From positions 1-62,263 of the forward strand of contig NZ_JBPSEG010000015.1 in NCBI RefSeq assembly GCF_051488665.1: DNA of 62,263 nt. Direction: 5' to 3'. The notes under the pieces are model-generated. The model made no database searches. It was not told the DNA's origin and was given only the letters and a program-made list of their open reading frames with translations. Of the stretch, positions 44,655 through 53,653 are shown piece after piece. The number at the start of each line of letters is the position of its first letter. Position 1 is the stretch's first letter. The DNA comes from Melioribacter sp051488665. Lineage in GTDB: Bacteria; Bacteroidota; Ignavibacteria; Ignavibacteriales; Melioribacteraceae. Both the position numbers and the translations under genes were made by a program.

Positions 44655-45122
44655 ATGTCCGAACAACTCAAAAAAGTATCAATAGTGGTTTCAAAAGGCT
44701 CCCTCGAGGGAGTTTATCCCGGGCTTATAATGGCTAACGGAGCGCGAATGGAAGGTATCGAAGCAAATTTATTCTTTACATTTTTCGGACTCGACGCTAT
44801 TATCAACAAGAGAATGGATAATCTTAAAGTAGCCACGGTAGGCAATCCCGCTATGCACATTCCGTCGTTAATCGGAATACTGCCCGGAATGAGCGCATTT
44901 GCAACCAGAATGATGAAAAAAGAGATGGAAAAACTCGATATTCCTCCCGTAAGAGAATTCCTCGAAATGATTCACGACGCCGGATGCAATATCTACGCAT
45001 GCAAAGCTACTGTCGATATGTTTCATCTTAAGAAAGAGGATTTCTGCGAACAGGTAGACGACATTATTACCGTCGGCGAATTTTACGAGATGTCTGCCGG
45101 CGGCGAAATTATCTTTACATGA
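44655..45122 (+). CDS. DsrE/DsrF-family sulfur-transfer protein
   Basis: A 155-residue protein of the DsrE/F/peroxiredoxin-like group, called DsrE2-like by its N-terminal VSIVVSKGSLEGVYPGLIMAN and the Met-rich middle. Two Cys in DAGCNIYACKATVDMF (about 113-119) lie where DsrE-type proteins carry the persulfide, and another occurs in DFCEQVDD. It may be a thiosulfate or sulfane-sulfur donor to the TusE-like protein upstream. Last gene of the sulfur cluster, ending at a terminator. Confidence 0.87.
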   Translation: MSEQLKKVSIVVSKGSLEGVYPGLIMANGARMEGIEANLFFTFFGLDAIINKRMDNLKVATVGNPAMHIPSLIGILPGMSAFATRMMKKEMEKLDIPPVREFLEMIHDAGCNIYACKATVDMFHLKKEDFCEQVDDIITVGEFYEMSAGGEIIFT

Positions 45123-45129
45123 TTTTCAG

Positions 45130-45176
45130 GTTTGTCCCGTCTTATTCTCCGCGCTTAATCGAGACGGGACAGACTT
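45130..45176 (+). terminator. Terminator of the sulfur cluster
   Basis: GTTTGTCCCGTCTT (45130 onward) pairs with GAGACGGGACAGAC (45161-45174) with G-U pairs, followed by TTTTT. It lies directly after the DsrE-like gene and separates the cluster from the porin gene. Confidence 0.75.
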
Positions 45177-45344
45177 TTTCGTTTTAAAAAAAGCGATTTC
45201 GTAAGTATCGTCTTTTTTTTTATTTTTCAGGGCATAAATTTAATTAGGGTATAAGGTGTGTTTATCCGATTCATCTGAGTTGCTTTTCACAGGGGCGAAC
45301 TCAATGATATAAAATCATCCATCAACTATACAGGGGAGTGAAGC

Positions 45345-46616
45345 ATGAAAAAATTAACCGCTATTCTGACTGCAGTATTAATGATAGCATTTACGGCAGT
45401 CCCATTAAAAGCAAACGGATTGAGTCTTAACAGCGTCGGGACCCGCGCGCTCGGTATGGGAGGCGCGTTTGTCGGGTTGGCTAACGACGGTTCGGCAATT
45501 TATTGGAACCCCGCAGGTCTGGCAGGATTGGATTCGAGAGTTTATTTGTACGGTACGTTCATTATGCCGAACGGCTATTACAAGAACGGACCCGTCGACG
45601 CCTCTCTTGTCAACAACGTTTATCCGGCGCCCGGATTGTTCGTTAATTATTCGCTCGATAATATGGCTTTCGGACTCGGAGTTTATGTGCCTGCGGGTAT
45701 CGGAGCCGAATGGAATACTTCCGAATTCGGTTATCCTTCGCAGGCTAACTTAGAACTGATGTCGCAAATCGGAGTGATAAACATATCTCCGGCGTTTGCT
45801 TATCAGATTTCCGAAAATCTCTCTCTGGGCGTTGCCGTTAATGTTTCGTATGCAATGTTCGATATGAAACAGCCGGTTATGCAGGATGTAAACGGCGACG
45901 GCATTCCCGAATTTTTCCAGTACGACGAATCGTCGGACGGACTCGGATTCGGAGCTACTTTCGGATTGAAGTATAATTTCAATCCCGAACTCTCTTTCGG
46001 AGCCACTGTACGATTGGCGTCGAAAGTATCGATGAGCGGAACGGCAAAGAATAACCTGTTCCCGGCATTGCCCAACTTTCCGCCAGCAGTAATGCCAGGA
46101 CCCGGCGAAAGCGATTTCGACAGGGACGTAACATGGCCGCTCTGGATTTCCGGCGGGTTTGCCTACAAACCGAACGATAAACTTACGTTGGTTCTCGACG
46201 CTCAATTCAGCCAATGGTCGGAACTCGACGAGCTTGTTACGGAATATAACGACGCTTACTGGAAACTGGCAATGAGCGTAGACGACGGAAATAAATTCAT
46301 CCTTAAATGGGAAGACAAAGTACAGATTCGCGCAGGCGCCGAATATCAATTTTCTCCTTGTTTCACGGGCAGAGTCGGCTACTACTACGACCCGGCTCCG
46401 GCTCCGGACGAAACGGTCAACATTCTCTTTCCATCTTCCACAAATCATGTTCTCACGGGCGGACTGACTTATTCAACGGGAAAAGTTCAGCTTGAAGCTG
46501 CGGCAGAGTATCTCTTCGGCGCAGAAAGAGAGGTTACCCAGGGCGCTCACAATATGGGCGGAAAACACCTGCTCAATGTTTTCAGTTTCAGCGTAGGCGT
46601 CGGATACAATTTATAA
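45345..46616 (+). CDS. FadL/OmpP1-family outer-membrane protein
   Basis: A 423-residue beta-barrel of the FadL/TodX/OmpP1 family, which admits hydrophobic compounds through the outer membrane. Signal peptide (residues 1-24), then the family start LSLNSVGTRALGMGGAFVGL with DGSAIYWNPAGLAGL, many alternating aromatic strands and a terminal FSVGVGYNL that fits the barrel-assembly signal. About 220 bp after the sulfur cluster, with its own leader (AGGGGAG) and terminator. Long-chain fatty acids or aromatic compounds are the usual substrates; here unknown. Confidence 0.85.
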   Translation: MKKLTAILTAVLMIAFTAVPLKANGLSLNSVGTRALGMGGAFVGLANDGSAIYWNPAGLAGLDSRVYLYGTFIMPNGYYKNGPVDASLVNNVYPAPGLFVNYSLDNMAFGLGVYVPAGIGAEWNTSEFGYPSQANLELMSQIGVINISPAFAYQISENLSLGVAVNVSYAMFDMKQPVMQDVNGDGIPEFFQYDESSDGLGFGATFGLKYNFNPELSFGATVRLASKVSMSGTAKNNLFPALPNFPPAVMPGPGESDFDRDVTWPLWISGGFAYKPNDKLTLVLDAQFSQWSELDELVTEYNDAYWKLAMSVDDGNKFILKWEDKVQIRAGAEYQFSPCFTGRVGYYYDPAPAPDETVNILFPSSTNHVLTGGLTYSTGKVQLEAAAEYLFGAEREVTQGAHNMGGKHLLNVFSFSVGVGYNL

Positions 46617-46637
46617 GAATTATCGATCGTTTTTTAG

Positions 46638-46663
46638 GGCGGGTAATAGAACCCGCCTTTTTT
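46638..46663 (+). terminator. Terminator of the FadL-like gene
   Basis: GGCGGGT (46638-46644) and ACCCGCC (46651-46657) with a 6-base loop followed by six T, 22 bases after the stop codon. Confidence 0.88.
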
Positions 46664-46819
46664 GTTTTAAAATCTTTCCCTCCCATCGACAAATCACGCA
46701 TATACATCAAAGAGTATAAACTATCGCCGCAACGAAATTCATCCGGAAAAAAATTGCCGGTTCTCGGATAATTTTCTTATTATTGTTTTTCAAGAGGGAG
46801 ATAAATAGAAGGTTTCCGT

Positions 46820-47512
46820 TTGGCGGGAAAAGAAAAAAGAATCCGATATAACTTTTATGCCAGGATGGCTGGAATACTCTACCTGGTAATAATAATTACC
46901 GGTCTTTTCAGCGAACTCTTCGTGAGATCCAAAATTGTATTGAAAGACGACCCGGCGGCAACGATGACTAACATAAAATTATTTCACTCGCTGTATCGCG
47001 CCGGTTTTGTATCGGATACTGTAATGGTAACAGCTGATATTATTATTGCAATTCTCTTTTACATACTGTTCCGGAAGGTAAGTAAATATCTTTCTTTGTC
47101 GGCTGCGGTTTTCAGATTGGCGCAAGCCTTTTTGATAAGCGCAAGTTTGTTGTTTTATTTTGCTCCGTTGATTTTGCTCGACAATATAAATCCTGAAACC
47201 GGCGAAACAATAACGCCGCTTCTCTTTATCGAACTTCATGCATACGGATACGATTTCGGATTGATTTTCTTCGGAGTTTCGAATTTGATTCTCGGTTATC
47301 TGATTGTAAAGTCGAAGATTATACCGCAAATTTTAGGTTACGGTTTGTCAGCCGCAGCAGTAGTGTATATATTTGGTAGTTTTATTCGATTTTTGTTACC
47401 CGATCTTTTTTCTCACATACAACCGTTATATCTGATTCCCTTGATCGCCGAATTGTCCGTTGGAATATGGCTGCTTTTAAAAGGCGTGGATCTGAATAAA
47501 TTATTCTCTTAA
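46820..47512 (+). CDS. DUF4386-like membrane protein
   Basis: A 230-residue protein with six hydrophobic segments. The N-terminus RYNFYARMAGILYLVIII followed by a short extracytoplasmic loop with FVRSKIVLKDDPAATMTNI fits the DUF4386 family, whose function is unknown. The start as given is a TTG (46820); an ATG at 46865 inside the first helix is the alternative, and neither has an ideally spaced ribosome site (GAGGGAG lies about 20 bases before the TTG). Followed by another small membrane protein. Confidence 0.68.
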   Translation: MAGKEKRIRYNFYARMAGILYLVIIITGLFSELFVRSKIVLKDDPAATMTNIKLFHSLYRAGFVSDTVMVTADIIIAILFYILFRKVSKYLSLSAAVFRLAQAFLISASLLFYFAPLILLDNINPETGETITPLLFIELHAYGYDFGLIFFGVSNLILGYLIVKSKIIPQILGYGLSAAAVVYIFGSFIRFLLPDLFSHIQPLYLIPLIAELSVGIWLLLKGVDLNKLFS

Positions 47513-47566
47513 AATACTCTTGCTGCGATTTAAATGGCTCTCAAATAAATCGGAGGAGGAAAATCG

Positions 47567-48004
47567 ATGTTCAAGAGGATTCTCGTCTGCGGTATCTCTT
47601 CGGGAATTGTAATGGGCATTATGCTTTTCATCGGCGGAGCGATTGTCTCGAGAGTTGTGTACGGACCGGAATTTGCGCCGCCCGGAAAATTCAAGCCGGA
47701 ACAGCTCAATCCGTTTTATTTTATCTGGACAAAAATTGTAATCGGAATTTTCTTCGGATTGCTTTTTGCCTTTGTTTATGAAAAACTCCCGTTGTCCGGA
47801 AGATTTAGATCTTCATTGCAAGGAGTTTTGTACGGAGCGGGATTCTGGTTGATTATTTCATTGTGGGATATTTCTCATCCGCTTGTATACGGTTCGGCAT
47901 TCGGCAGAGACAGAATTTTCTGGTTGATTTATACTTTTATCGGTTTTGTCGCTCTGGGATTTTCTTTCGGGTTTTATTACAAGAGGCAGTCAAAGCCGGA
48001 TTAA
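47567..48004 (+). CDS. Small membrane protein, function unknown
   Basis: A 145-residue protein with four predicted membrane segments (about 6-28, 52-75, 88-105, 115-135). I do not recognise the family with certainty; the layout is like other small four-helix proteins found beside DUF4386 genes. Strong GGAGGAGG ribosome site before the ATG. Its 3' end overlaps the converging zinc-ribbon gene by 4 bp. Confidence 0.6.
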   Translation: MFKRILVCGISSGIVMGIMLFIGGAIVSRVVYGPEFAPPGKFKPEQLNPFYFIWTKIVIGIFFGLLFAFVYEKLPLSGRFRSSLQGVLYGAGFWLIISLWDISHPLVYGSAFGRDRIFWLIYTFIGFVALGFSFGFYYKRQSKPD

Positions 48005-48189
48005 ACCTGTTTGTCCGGCTTATAATTTTCTTCGCCCGAAGTAAAAATTTTGCCGCATACCTGGCAAAGCCATTCTGCGTCGCGCCGGTTGTATTTTTTC
48101 GGATCGAGTATCAATGTGGCTGAAGATTTACACGATGGACACGGCGGATTATACCGACCTTCGTCTTTTATTTCTTTATTATTCTCCAC
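48001..48189 (-). CDS. Small zinc-ribbon protein
   Basis: A 62-residue protein with two CxxC knuckles (PPCPSCKSS and WLCQVCGKIF) 25 residues apart, a zinc ribbon of the kind found in small nucleic-acid-binding or regulatory proteins. It begins with a GTG that overlaps the prfA stop by 11 bases, so translation is coupled to prfA, which suggests a link with translation; that is inference. Highly charged termini, no membrane span. Confidence 0.68.
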   Translation of the reverse strand: MENNKEIKDEGRYNPPCPSCKSSATLILDPKKYNRRDAEWLCQVCGKIFTSGEENYKPDKQV

Positions 48190-49261
48190 CGCCGGTCTCG
48201 TTCAGTTTTTCTGCGCGGTCTGCTATTTTTAGTTTTTCTATCAACTCGTCGAGCTCGCCTTCCATAATCGAATCGAGATTATAAAGAGTCAATCCGATGC
48301 GGTGATCCGTAACGCGGTTTTGTGGAAAATTATAAGTCCTGATTTTATCGCTGCGGTCGCCTTTACGCACCATCAATTTGCGTTGAGCTGAAATTTCCGA
48401 CATCTGTTCCTGCATTTTCATGTCGTATAAACGCGCTTTTAATACTTTCATCGCCTTCTGACGGTTCTTAAGTTGCGAACGTTCGTCCTGGCATTGAACG
48501 ACAAGTCCGGTAGGAATATGAGTAATCCGAATGGCGGTTTCGACTTTGTTAACGTTTTGACCGCCTGCGCCGCCGCTTCTGTAGACGTCGATACGCAGAT
48601 CGTTTGGATCGATTTCGACGTCGACGTCCTCTACTTCAGGCAGTACTACAACCGAAGCCGCAGAGGTATGGATTCTGCCGCTTGCCTCGGTCTCGGGAAC
48701 GCGTTGAACGCGGTGTACTCCGCTTTCGAATTTCATATCTCCGAAAACGTTTGTGCCCGAGAGAGAAAAAACAACTTCTTTAATGCCTCCCAATCCGGTG
48801 TCGCTTATATCGATCAATTCCTTTTGCCAGCCGCGTTTTTCGGCGTATCTCGAGTACATTCTGTATAAATCGGCGGCAAACAATCCTGCTTCTTCGCCGC
48901 CGGTTCCGGCTCTTATTTCTACAATCACGTCTTTGTCGTCGTTCGGGTCTTTGGGAATCAATAATACTTTTATCTTCTCTTCAAGCTCTTCGAGCTTTTT
49001 GCTTAAATCTTTCAATTCGATTTCGGCAATTTCTACCAATTCTTTGTCGGAAGAAGTTTCTATGATTTCTTTATTGCCGCTGATTTCGTTGAGCACTTTT
49101 TCGTATTCGTTGAAAGCGGCTACGATTTCTTCCAATTCGCGGCGTTCCTTGATGAGAGAAATAACCTTCTTCTGATCCGATAAAACGTCCGGGTCGGTAA
49201 GTTTAGTGTTGATTTCTTCGAACTTTTCACGTATCGATTTTAATTTGTCGTATATTTCCAT
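48179..49261 (-). CDS. prfA: Peptide chain release factor 1
   Basis: Class I release factor (360 residues) that recognises UAA and UAG and triggers peptide release. The catalytic GGQ lies in SGGAGGQNVNK (about 230). The anticodon-like tripeptide typical of RF1 is expected near RVPETEASGRIHTS, where PET (a PxT motif) is visible. RF1 rather than RF2 is supported by that PxT and by the absence of the RF2 frameshift site. The start is the ATG at 49261 with GAGGAA upstream; a TTG 24 bases further upstream has no such site. Confidence 0.94.
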   Translation of the reverse strand: MEIYDKLKSIREKFEEINTKLTDPDVLSDQKKVISLIKERRELEEIVAAFNEYEKVLNEISGNKEIIETSSDKELVEIAEIELKDLSKKLEELEEKIKVLLIPKDPNDDKDVIVEIRAGTGGEEAGLFAADLYRMYSRYAEKRGWQKELIDISDTGLGGIKEVVFSLSGTNVFGDMKFESGVHRVQRVPETEASGRIHTSAASVVVLPEVEDVDVEIDPNDLRIDVYRSGGAGGQNVNKVETAIRITHIPTGLVVQCQDERSQLKNRQKAMKVLKARLYDMKMQEQMSEISAQRKLMVRKGDRSDKIRTYNFPQNRVTDHRIGLTLYNLDSIMEGELDELIEKLKIADRAEKLNETGGGE

Positions 49262-49296
49262 CGTTTCCTCGAAATTGGATTCCAAATATACTAAGT

Positions 49297-49938
49297 TTAA
49301 TCTTTTTTTACTTCGGTTGCTTTCTTTTTTCGTACAGGTAAAACGGCTACTTCTTTTCTCATTTTAATCGAATGGGGGTACGGTCTAAGCCTTTTCAGAG
49401 ATTCTTTTGCAGGCTCGTCCAGAATTTGAAGAGCTTCGTCGAGTTCAAAAAGAACGGGCATTCGATTGTGGAACGGCTCGACGAATTCGTTTGGCGATGT
49501 GGTAATAATCGAAACCGACAGATTGTTTTCTTTGTCTCGGTACATTATTCCCGGCACGAAAAAGTATTCTTCGTTATAGATATAAATTTTGTGTTGTACT
49601 TTTCTGCCTTCGACTTCGATCCATTCGTAAAAACCGGTCATCGGAACCAGGCAACGATTGTTTGTAAACAGATCGTTCCAGAATTTTTTTTCTTTTATAG
49701 TTTCGCTTCTCGAATTTACTATGTTGGGCTTATCTTTGCCGAATTTGATTCCCCATTTAATAAGACTTATCTGGAGCTTGTTTCCTTCTTTATAAACGCA
49801 AAGAATTTTATCGTTCGGACGGATATTTGTTTTTTTGAAAGATTCGTCGAGTTCTTTCGCCTCGATGTTATATTTTTTTTCGAGCAGCTTTCTTATCAGA
49901 ACCGCCGCTTCTATTTTTGTTTCGAAACCGTAACACAT
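49297..49938 (-). CDS. SRAP-domain protein (YedK/HMCES-like)
   Basis: A 213-residue protein of the SRAP family, which forms a thiazolidine cross-link with abasic sites in single-stranded DNA and so shields them. Catalytic Cys2 after the initiator Met (MCYGFE), the conserved Glu in MTGFYEWIEVEG (about 107), and the His in FHNRMPVLFE (about 157). Single gene upstream of prfA on the same strand and divergent from trmB. It lacks the usual CGR start; CYG is a known variant. Confidence 0.88.
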   Translation of the reverse strand: MCYGFETKIEAAVLIRKLLEKKYNIEAKELDESFKKTNIRPNDKILCVYKEGNKLQISLIKWGIKFGKDKPNIVNSRSETIKEKKFWNDLFTNNRCLVPMTGFYEWIEVEGRKVQHKIYIYNEEYFFVPGIMYRDKENNLSVSIITTSPNEFVEPFHNRMPVLFELDEALQILDEPAKESLKRLRPYPHSIKMRKEVAVLPVRKKKATEVKKD

Positions 49939-50048
49939 TTTGCTCTCCTTCGGATGTTAATCCAAAAATAGTATTTTTTCCTGCAGATATTCCACTCGGT
50001 ATTTCTTCCGAAATGATTAACTTTGCGTTTCATAAAAAACGGAATAAG

Positions 50049-50693
50049 ATGCCGAGAAGAAAATTAAAGAAACTGCTTGAAGTAAGAACATTCGAAAACG
50101 TCTTCGACGCCAAAGCGGAAAATGCGGAAGAAGAATTGCGCCGGTATCTGAACAACGCCGACAGGGTTACTCTGGAACTCGGTTGCGGACAAGCCGATTA
50201 CTCGATAAATCTGGCGCTCCTTCGACCCGACAAGTATTTTATCGGAATCGACCGGAAAGCCGCGCGAATCTGGAACGCGTCGAAAAACGCGGAGGCAAGC
50301 GGAGTCAAAAACGCAGCTTTCCTGATTTCGTATATCGAACGACTCGACGAAATATTTAAAACGATGAAAGCCGAGGAAATCTGGATTACATTTCCGGATC
50401 CGTATCCGAGGCGCGGCAGCATGAAAAAACGTTTGACGCATCCCCGCTTTCTCGAAGTTTATAAAAAAATTACTGCTCCCGGCGCCAAAATAAATTTGAA
50501 AACGGACGACGAAACTCTTTACGAATACACGCTTTCTGTAATAGAAGAAGAACAATTGAAATTGATCAAAGCCGTGGACGACCTCTACGCCGAAGAAAAC
50601 TTGAGCGACGAAGAGAAAATTCGCACCAAGTACGAAAAGATGCACCTTGCCAACGGCAAGAAAATTAAGCTCGTACGGTTCAGGCTCGACTAA
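50049..50693 (+). CDS. trmB: tRNA (guanine-N7-)-methyltransferase
   Basis: Methylates G46 of tRNA with SAM. About 214 residues. SAM-binding LELGCGQADYSI (about 47), GIDRKAARIW, and the TrmB signature ITFPDPYPRRGSMKKRLTHPRFL (split: FPDPYP, then KKRLTHPRFL), with the late TDDETLYEYT block. The start is the ATG at 50049 (MPRRKLKKLLEV). A longer frame beginning near 49917 overlaps the SRAP promoter region and adds 44 residues unrelated to the family. It converges with the lipoprotein gene, overlapping by 4 bp. Confidence 0.9.
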   Translation: MPRRKLKKLLEVRTFENVFDAKAENAEEELRRYLNNADRVTLELGCGQADYSINLALLRPDKYFIGIDRKAARIWNASKNAEASGVKNAAFLISYIERLDEIFKTMKAEEIWITFPDPYPRRGSMKKRLTHPRFLEVYKKITAPGAKINLKTDDETLYEYTLSVIEEEQLKLIKAVDDLYAEENLSDEEKIRTKYEKMHLANGKKIKLVRFRLD

Positions 50694-51478
50694 AAGCGAT
50701 ATTGAACCGAAGCGTTGAATTCAAGGTTTTGGTGAATTTGAAGATAAACTCCGCCGATAGTAGGGTTCATATCATTAAAGTATTGTTTGACGGGTTTTAA
50801 GTCTACGACGACAGTGTCGCTTAAATAAGCCTCGCACATATCACCGTGAGAATCATGAAACAGATAAAGATTTGCGTCGGGGCGCGAAGAATACGGAGGG
50901 TAATACCAAACCGCTCTGAACTCGTGAGCCGAGCACCCGCCGCTGTAAGAAACCCGTATAAAAAGTTTGTCGTTCGATAAATCGATTTTGTTGATTACAA
51001 ACGGGTCTTTTTTGATACGGTCGAGTTCGCTTTCGTTTTCAATCCGTACGAATAGCGGCGCTTTGATTATTTCTAATTCTGCAACGTAATCTTTTTTGTC
51101 GATCGAATCCGGAAAAACAGGATAAGGCGACAACGATTTTAGGCGTATCAGATAATCGTCGATGTAATAGGAATCGCCGAAAGACTGAAACGTATTGAGC
51201 TCCACGGTTTTGATTTCGGAGCCGAGCGAGACTTTTAGCCGAACAACGGCGTTTCCCGCCCACACGCACATTACGCCGAGCGGACATCTCGAATCCTCCG
51301 GCACGTCTTCAAACAGAATTTTCAGTTCGTTGTTTATGTAAGCGTAATTTTTCATGCCGAGCTCTATACTGACCGTATCGGATTTCGATACATTGTATTC
51401 GACGGGCGCAATAATATCCGCTCCGTCCATACATGAAATTAAAAGGATAATTATTCCCGGAAATAATAATCTTTTCAT
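50690..51478 (-). CDS. Lipoprotein, function unknown
   Basis: A 262-residue exported lipoprotein: signal sequence with lipobox LLISC (Cys near residue 16). The middle carries the block DSRCPLGVMCVWAGNAVVRL, with two Cys likely disulfide-bonded, a pattern I have seen annotated only as hypothetical in this group. The second half ends with a beta-rich domain. No enzymatic motif. Single gene; converges on trmB. Confidence 0.65.
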   Translation of the reverse strand: MKRLLFPGIIILLISCMDGADIIAPVEYNVSKSDTVSIELGMKNYAYINNELKILFEDVPEDSRCPLGVMCVWAGNAVVRLKVSLGSEIKTVELNTFQSFGDSYYIDDYLIRLKSLSPYPVFPDSIDKKDYVAELEIIKAPLFVRIENESELDRIKKDPFVINKIDLSNDKLFIRVSYSGGCSAHEFRAVWYYPPYSSRPDANLYLFHDSHGDMCEAYLSDTVVVDLKPVKQYFNDMNPTIGGVYLQIHQNLEFNASVQYRF

Positions 51479-51625
51479 TGCCCTTCCAGTTTTAAATCGT
51501 CGCCGTCAATCAAAATAGCGGTTAATATTTTCAGATGCAATATTGCCCCGGCATTAATTTCTCCGGCATTCAAATCCGAAGCGCAATCTAAACGAAGTCC
51601 GGGAAATTTCACGGTATAAGTTGAT

Positions 51626-51657
51626 CTCCTTAATCCGGAAGGAGGTATTTTTTTGTT
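51626..51657 (+). terminator. Hairpin with T-run upstream of the histidine kinase
   Basis: CTCCTT (51626-51631) and AAGGAG (51639-51644) around a 7-base loop, followed by GTATTTTTTTG. It looks like a small terminator or attenuator ahead of the kinase gene. No upstream plus-strand gene ends nearby except trmB about 900 bp away, so an attenuator-like leader is possible. The rest of 51479-51715 shows nothing recognisable. Confidence 0.35.
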
Positions 51658-51715
51658 TCTTATTCAATTAAAAAAAAGTAAATTCGATAATAGAGCATAG
51701 AAGAACGGGTGCGCT

Positions 51716-53650
51716 ATGCAGGAATCCAGAAAAATCGAAAATATCGAAACAAAGTTGAAACAGCACGAGGAGAGAACCCGTCTTCTGCTTAAAACGCTTT
51801 GCGGTATTTCGTATCAGTTCGACATTATCGAAAACCGGCTTGTTTATTTCGAGGGAGAATCGATAAAAATTACCGGCTATCCGGCGAGGGATTTTATATC
51901 GGGAAAAATCAAATGGAGCGAACTCGTATGCCCGCAGGATAAGGAAATGTTCGCCGGCGAAGCGGAAAAGTTAAGAACAAGAAAAAAACATACGGCAGAC
52001 CATATCTACAGAATTAAACACAAAAACGGTTCGACCAGATGGATAAGGGATATCGCAGAAATTACCGTCTTCGGGAACCATAAAGTAATAAACGGCGTTT
52101 TGTACGACTTTGCCGAGCAAATAAAATTGAAAAATAATTTGGTTAAAGCGGAATTCAGCTACCGAAGCGCAATCGACAATTCGCCGAATATTATTTTCAC
52201 CGTCGGAAAAAATCTAAAGTTTACTTATCTGAATAATGCCGCTCAAGCGGTTTTCGGAAATGCGGACAAGATGAAATTGAAAAAGGCAACCGATGTAATC
52301 TTACCTCCGATTATTATCGACGGCAAAGAATACGGTAAAAGTTATCTGAGAAAGATTGTAAACGATGTTTATGAAGGCAGGACTTTTTCCGATATCGAGC
52401 TTACATATAAAAGCGGCGACAACGACGAAATAAATACTATTACGAGAATCTATCCCGAGTTTACACACGACAAAAAAACTTACACATGCGTTTTTGCCAG
52501 TACGGATATTACCGACCGGAAAAAGCAGGAAGAAAAACTGAAGGCTATCGAGAAGTCGATAGAATTTTCGCACGACCCGATTTTCTGGGTAAATTCTAAG
52601 GGAAATATTATTTATGTAAACGAATCGGCATGCAGGAAACTCGGATATTCAAAAAACGAGCTTCTTTCGATGTCGGTGTTTGATATCGATCCGCATCTTA
52701 AACGGAAAGAATGGAAAGAACATTGGAAAAAGTCTATAAATAAAAAGTACTATACCTTTGAAACCCAACACAAGAACAGAAAAGGCGAAATAATTCCGGT
52801 TGAAATTTCGGTTACTTCATTCGAATACGAGGGAGAAAAGATACATTCCGATTTCGTAAGAGATATAAGCGACAGGAAGAAATACGAAACGGAATTAATC
52901 AAAGCGAAAGAGAAAGCCGAACATTCGGAAAAATTGAAGTCAGCGTTTCTGGCGCAAATGTCGCACGAAATCCGCTCGCCTTTACACAGAATTCTCGGAT
53001 ATGTTTCGATACTGAAAGATTTTATTGCGGACAACCTGCCGGAAAAAACGAGTCAAACGGACGAATATTTTCACGGCGTTGAACTCGCAAGCAAGCGTTT
53101 AATACGCACCATCGATTCGATTCTCAATATGTCGGAATTGCAAACCCGGTCGTACGAGCCGGTCTTTAAAAAGTTCGACCTCTACGACAGGCTGATATTG
53201 CTTTACAACGAGTATAATAACTTTGCCAGAGTGAAGAATCTGGAATTCAAACTCGAAAGAAAGACAAAAGAGACGCAAATAACCGGCGACGAATACAGTA
53301 TTGTGCAAATTTTCGCCAACCTGATTGACAATGCAATAAAATATACGGAAAAGGGAAGCGTAAAGATTGTTATAGGCAGGAATAAAAACCGGCGTCTCTT
53401 TGTGGAAGTCGCCGATACGGGAATCGGAATATCCGACGAATTTCGCAAAGAGCTTTTCAAACCGTTTATGCAGGAGGAACTCGGCTATTCGAGAAAATAC
53501 GAAGGGAGCGGTTTGGGGCTGGCGCTCGTTAAAAATTACTGCCGGATTAACAACGCCGTAATTTCTGTTGAGAGCGGTAAAAATACGGGCTCCGTATTCA
53601 GAGTAACTTTTAAAGGCGAAGATAATTTGTCTGAAATCGATACGACTTAG
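51716..53650 (+). CDS. Multi-PAS sensor histidine kinase (orphan)
   Basis: A 644-residue soluble sensor kinase. Three PAS domains in series: about 25-130 with an RIKHKNGSTRWIRDI PAC block, about 145-270, and about 280-400 with a QHKNRKGEIIPVEI PAC block. Then a HisKA domain with phospho-acceptor MSHEIRSPLHRILG (about 420) and a HATPase domain: N-box LIDNAIKYTEKG, G1 ADTGIGIS, F-box and G2 GSGLGLALVK. It has no membrane segment and no adjacent response regulator, so its partner is elsewhere. No haem or flavin signature is visible in the PAS domains, so the signal is unknown. Confidence 0.88.
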   Translation: MQESRKIENIETKLKQHEERTRLLLKTLCGISYQFDIIENRLVYFEGESIKITGYPARDFISGKIKWSELVCPQDKEMFAGEAEKLRTRKKHTADHIYRIKHKNGSTRWIRDIAEITVFGNHKVINGVLYDFAEQIKLKNNLVKAEFSYRSAIDNSPNIIFTVGKNLKFTYLNNAAQAVFGNADKMKLKKATDVILPPIIIDGKEYGKSYLRKIVNDVYEGRTFSDIELTYKSGDNDEINTITRIYPEFTHDKKTYTCVFASTDITDRKKQEEKLKAIEKSIEFSHDPIFWVNSKGNIIYVNESACRKLGYSKNELLSMSVFDIDPHLKRKEWKEHWKKSINKKYYTFETQHKNRKGEIIPVEISVTSFEYEGEKIHSDFVRDISDRKKYETELIKAKEKAEHSEKLKSAFLAQMSHEIRSPLHRILGYVSILKDFIADNLPEKTSQTDEYFHGVELASKRLIRTIDSILNMSELQTRSYEPVFKKFDLYDRLILLYNEYNNFARVKNLEFKLERKTKETQITGDEYSIVQIFANLIDNAIKYTEKGSVKIVIGRNKNRRLFVEVADTGIGISDEFRKELFKPFMQEELGYSRKYEGSGLGLALVKNYCRINNAVISVESGKNTGSVFRVTFKGEDNLSEIDTT

Positions 53651-53653
53651 TTT

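Noticed and set aside
45750..46448. 232-residue minus-strand frame opposite the FadL-like gene
   Set aside because: A shadow frame with Arg/Cys-rich composition and no recognisable domain.
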